Shown here piece by piece: positions 63,655-64,000 of a stretch of 64,000 nucleotides of DNA. The stretch is taken from NCBI GenBank assembly GCA_009741485.1, contig CM019216.1, forward strand, positions 29,529,741 through 29,593,740. The letters are read 5' to 3'. Source of the stretch: Malurus cyaneus samueli. Its lineage: Eukaryota > Chordata > Aves > Passeriformes > Maluridae. Position 1 is the first letter of the stretch, and each line of letters opens with the position of its first letter. The translations under genes and the position numbers were made by a program. The notes under the pieces were generated by a model. That model saw only the letters and a list, made by a program, of their open reading frames with translations. It was not told the origin of the DNA and made no database searches.

Positions 63655-63725
63655 GAAAGAATATCCACCTCAGCTTCAGAAAGTAGAGGCAGACCACATT
63701 AGATTACCACGGTCTCAAGGAGTGG
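63655..63725 (+). CDS. SENP6: SENP6 coding exon 7
   Basis: 71 nt. The first base completes codon 158 (AG|G, Arg) and the exon ends in the first base of codon 182 before donor GTAAGT; the acceptor is TTCATTTTCCAG. It encodes residues 159-181, with KEYPPQLQKVE then a segment ending RSQGV. It aligns with KEYPPHVQKVE and the following QGV of mammalian SENP6, whose next codon is Glu, consistent with the leftover G here. This is the last exon in the window; roughly 930 residues of a typical 1100-residue SENP6, including the protease domain, remain to the right. Confidence 0.95.
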
Positions 63726-64000
63726 GTAAGTTATCTTTAGAGTTCTCATTTGTTCTAAGCAAAATATTTTTTTAATACCTGATTTAGGCAGTTGTGTTGC
63801 CAAATCTTAGATAACTTGTAGTATATATATATTTACAGCCTTAAATCGTGGTATTCTGGTTTTGTACAAGTTTGTGCACAAAGGGACGATTTTGCTCTCC
63901 TTGACAGACGTCTGCAACTAGTTCAGTCATGTAATAACTTTAAATTAGGCATCAGTTATTTTAAAAACAATAGAAATAGGGAAAATTTAGAATCATAAAA
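63726..64000 (+). other. SENP6: SENP6 intron 7, 5' end only
   Basis: Starts with the strong donor GTAAGT directly after exon 7 and runs off the window. AT-rich; nothing else seen. Confidence 0.88.

Larger units (their letters stand above)
22515..64000 (+). other. SENP6: SENP6 gene, 5' portion (gene continues past right edge)
   Basis: SENP6 is a nuclear SUMO-specific cysteine protease (peptidase family C48) that trims SUMO2/3 chains; this is family knowledge. Identification rests on seven spliced exons whose joined product (181 residues plus one base) follows the vertebrate SENP6 N-terminus in order. Shared blocks are FLEAL near residues 14-18, KRDGGF at 24-29, NWSFDH at 32-37, IGLNM at 105-109, KKLSEN at 114-119, VHGRRFHHA at 130-138, VVKTAAQS at 144-151 and LDRKERKEYPP at 153-163. 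All introns are GT-AG and phases agree at every junction. The catalytic His, Asp and Cys lie in the C-terminal domain and are not in this window. In mammals FILIP1 lies upstream head-to-head and MYO6 downstream; neither is visible here. Alternative SENP7 is unlikely because these N-terminal blocks are SENP6-specific as I remember them. Confidence 0.95.

Noticed and set aside
1..64000. CRISPR array, operon, prophage or other prokaryotic system
   Set aside because: Split gene structure, CR1 and LTR repeats and the CpG island show vertebrate nuclear DNA; no regularly spaced repeats are present.

Overview
The window is vertebrate nuclear DNA, most likely from a bird. The evidence is a split gene with GT-AG introns of 0.5 to 18 kb, one CpG island, AT-rich non-coding sequence, and recognisable repeats that are almost all CR1-type LINE pieces and two avian-style LTRs. 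A non-avian reptile cannot be excluded by eye.

The only gene I can support is the 5' part of SENP6 (SUMO-specific peptidase 6) on the + strand. Seven coding exons (22515-22563, 40553-40646, 46973-47036, 47507-47649, 53265-53366, 58642-58662, 63655-63725) join in frame. They give 181 complete codons plus one base. The product aligns with the N-terminus of vertebrate SENP6 in order and without large gaps. The cysteine protease domain lies beyond the right edge, so the window holds only the disordered, basic and acidic regulatory N-terminal region. Exon 6 is a 21-nt microexon that could be skipped without shifting the frame.

Region by region: 1-20182 is intergenic, with a (GGAA)n microsatellite, AT-rich patches, an ancient CR1 piece near 15.6 kb and no convincing exon. 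20183-20774 is a well-preserved solo LTR with a TATA box, a polyadenylation signal and a 5-bp target duplication, in the same orientation as SENP6. 21890-23065 is the CpG-island promoter with exon 1 and a two-codon upstream ORF just before the start codon. Intron 1 (18 kb) collects most CR1 fragments, including a 1.3-kb piece with reverse-transcriptase coding remnants. Intron 4 holds an antisense ERVL-like solo LTR. Intron 5 holds a CR1 piece and a CR1 3' tail.

I looked for an unusual or undescribed system and did not find one. The more interesting points are the microexon, the minimal upstream ORF, the LTR placed 1.1 kb upstream of the promoter, a start codon buried in a YY1-like motif with a glycine run, and one unexplained protein-like minus-strand ORF near 1.3-1.67 kb.
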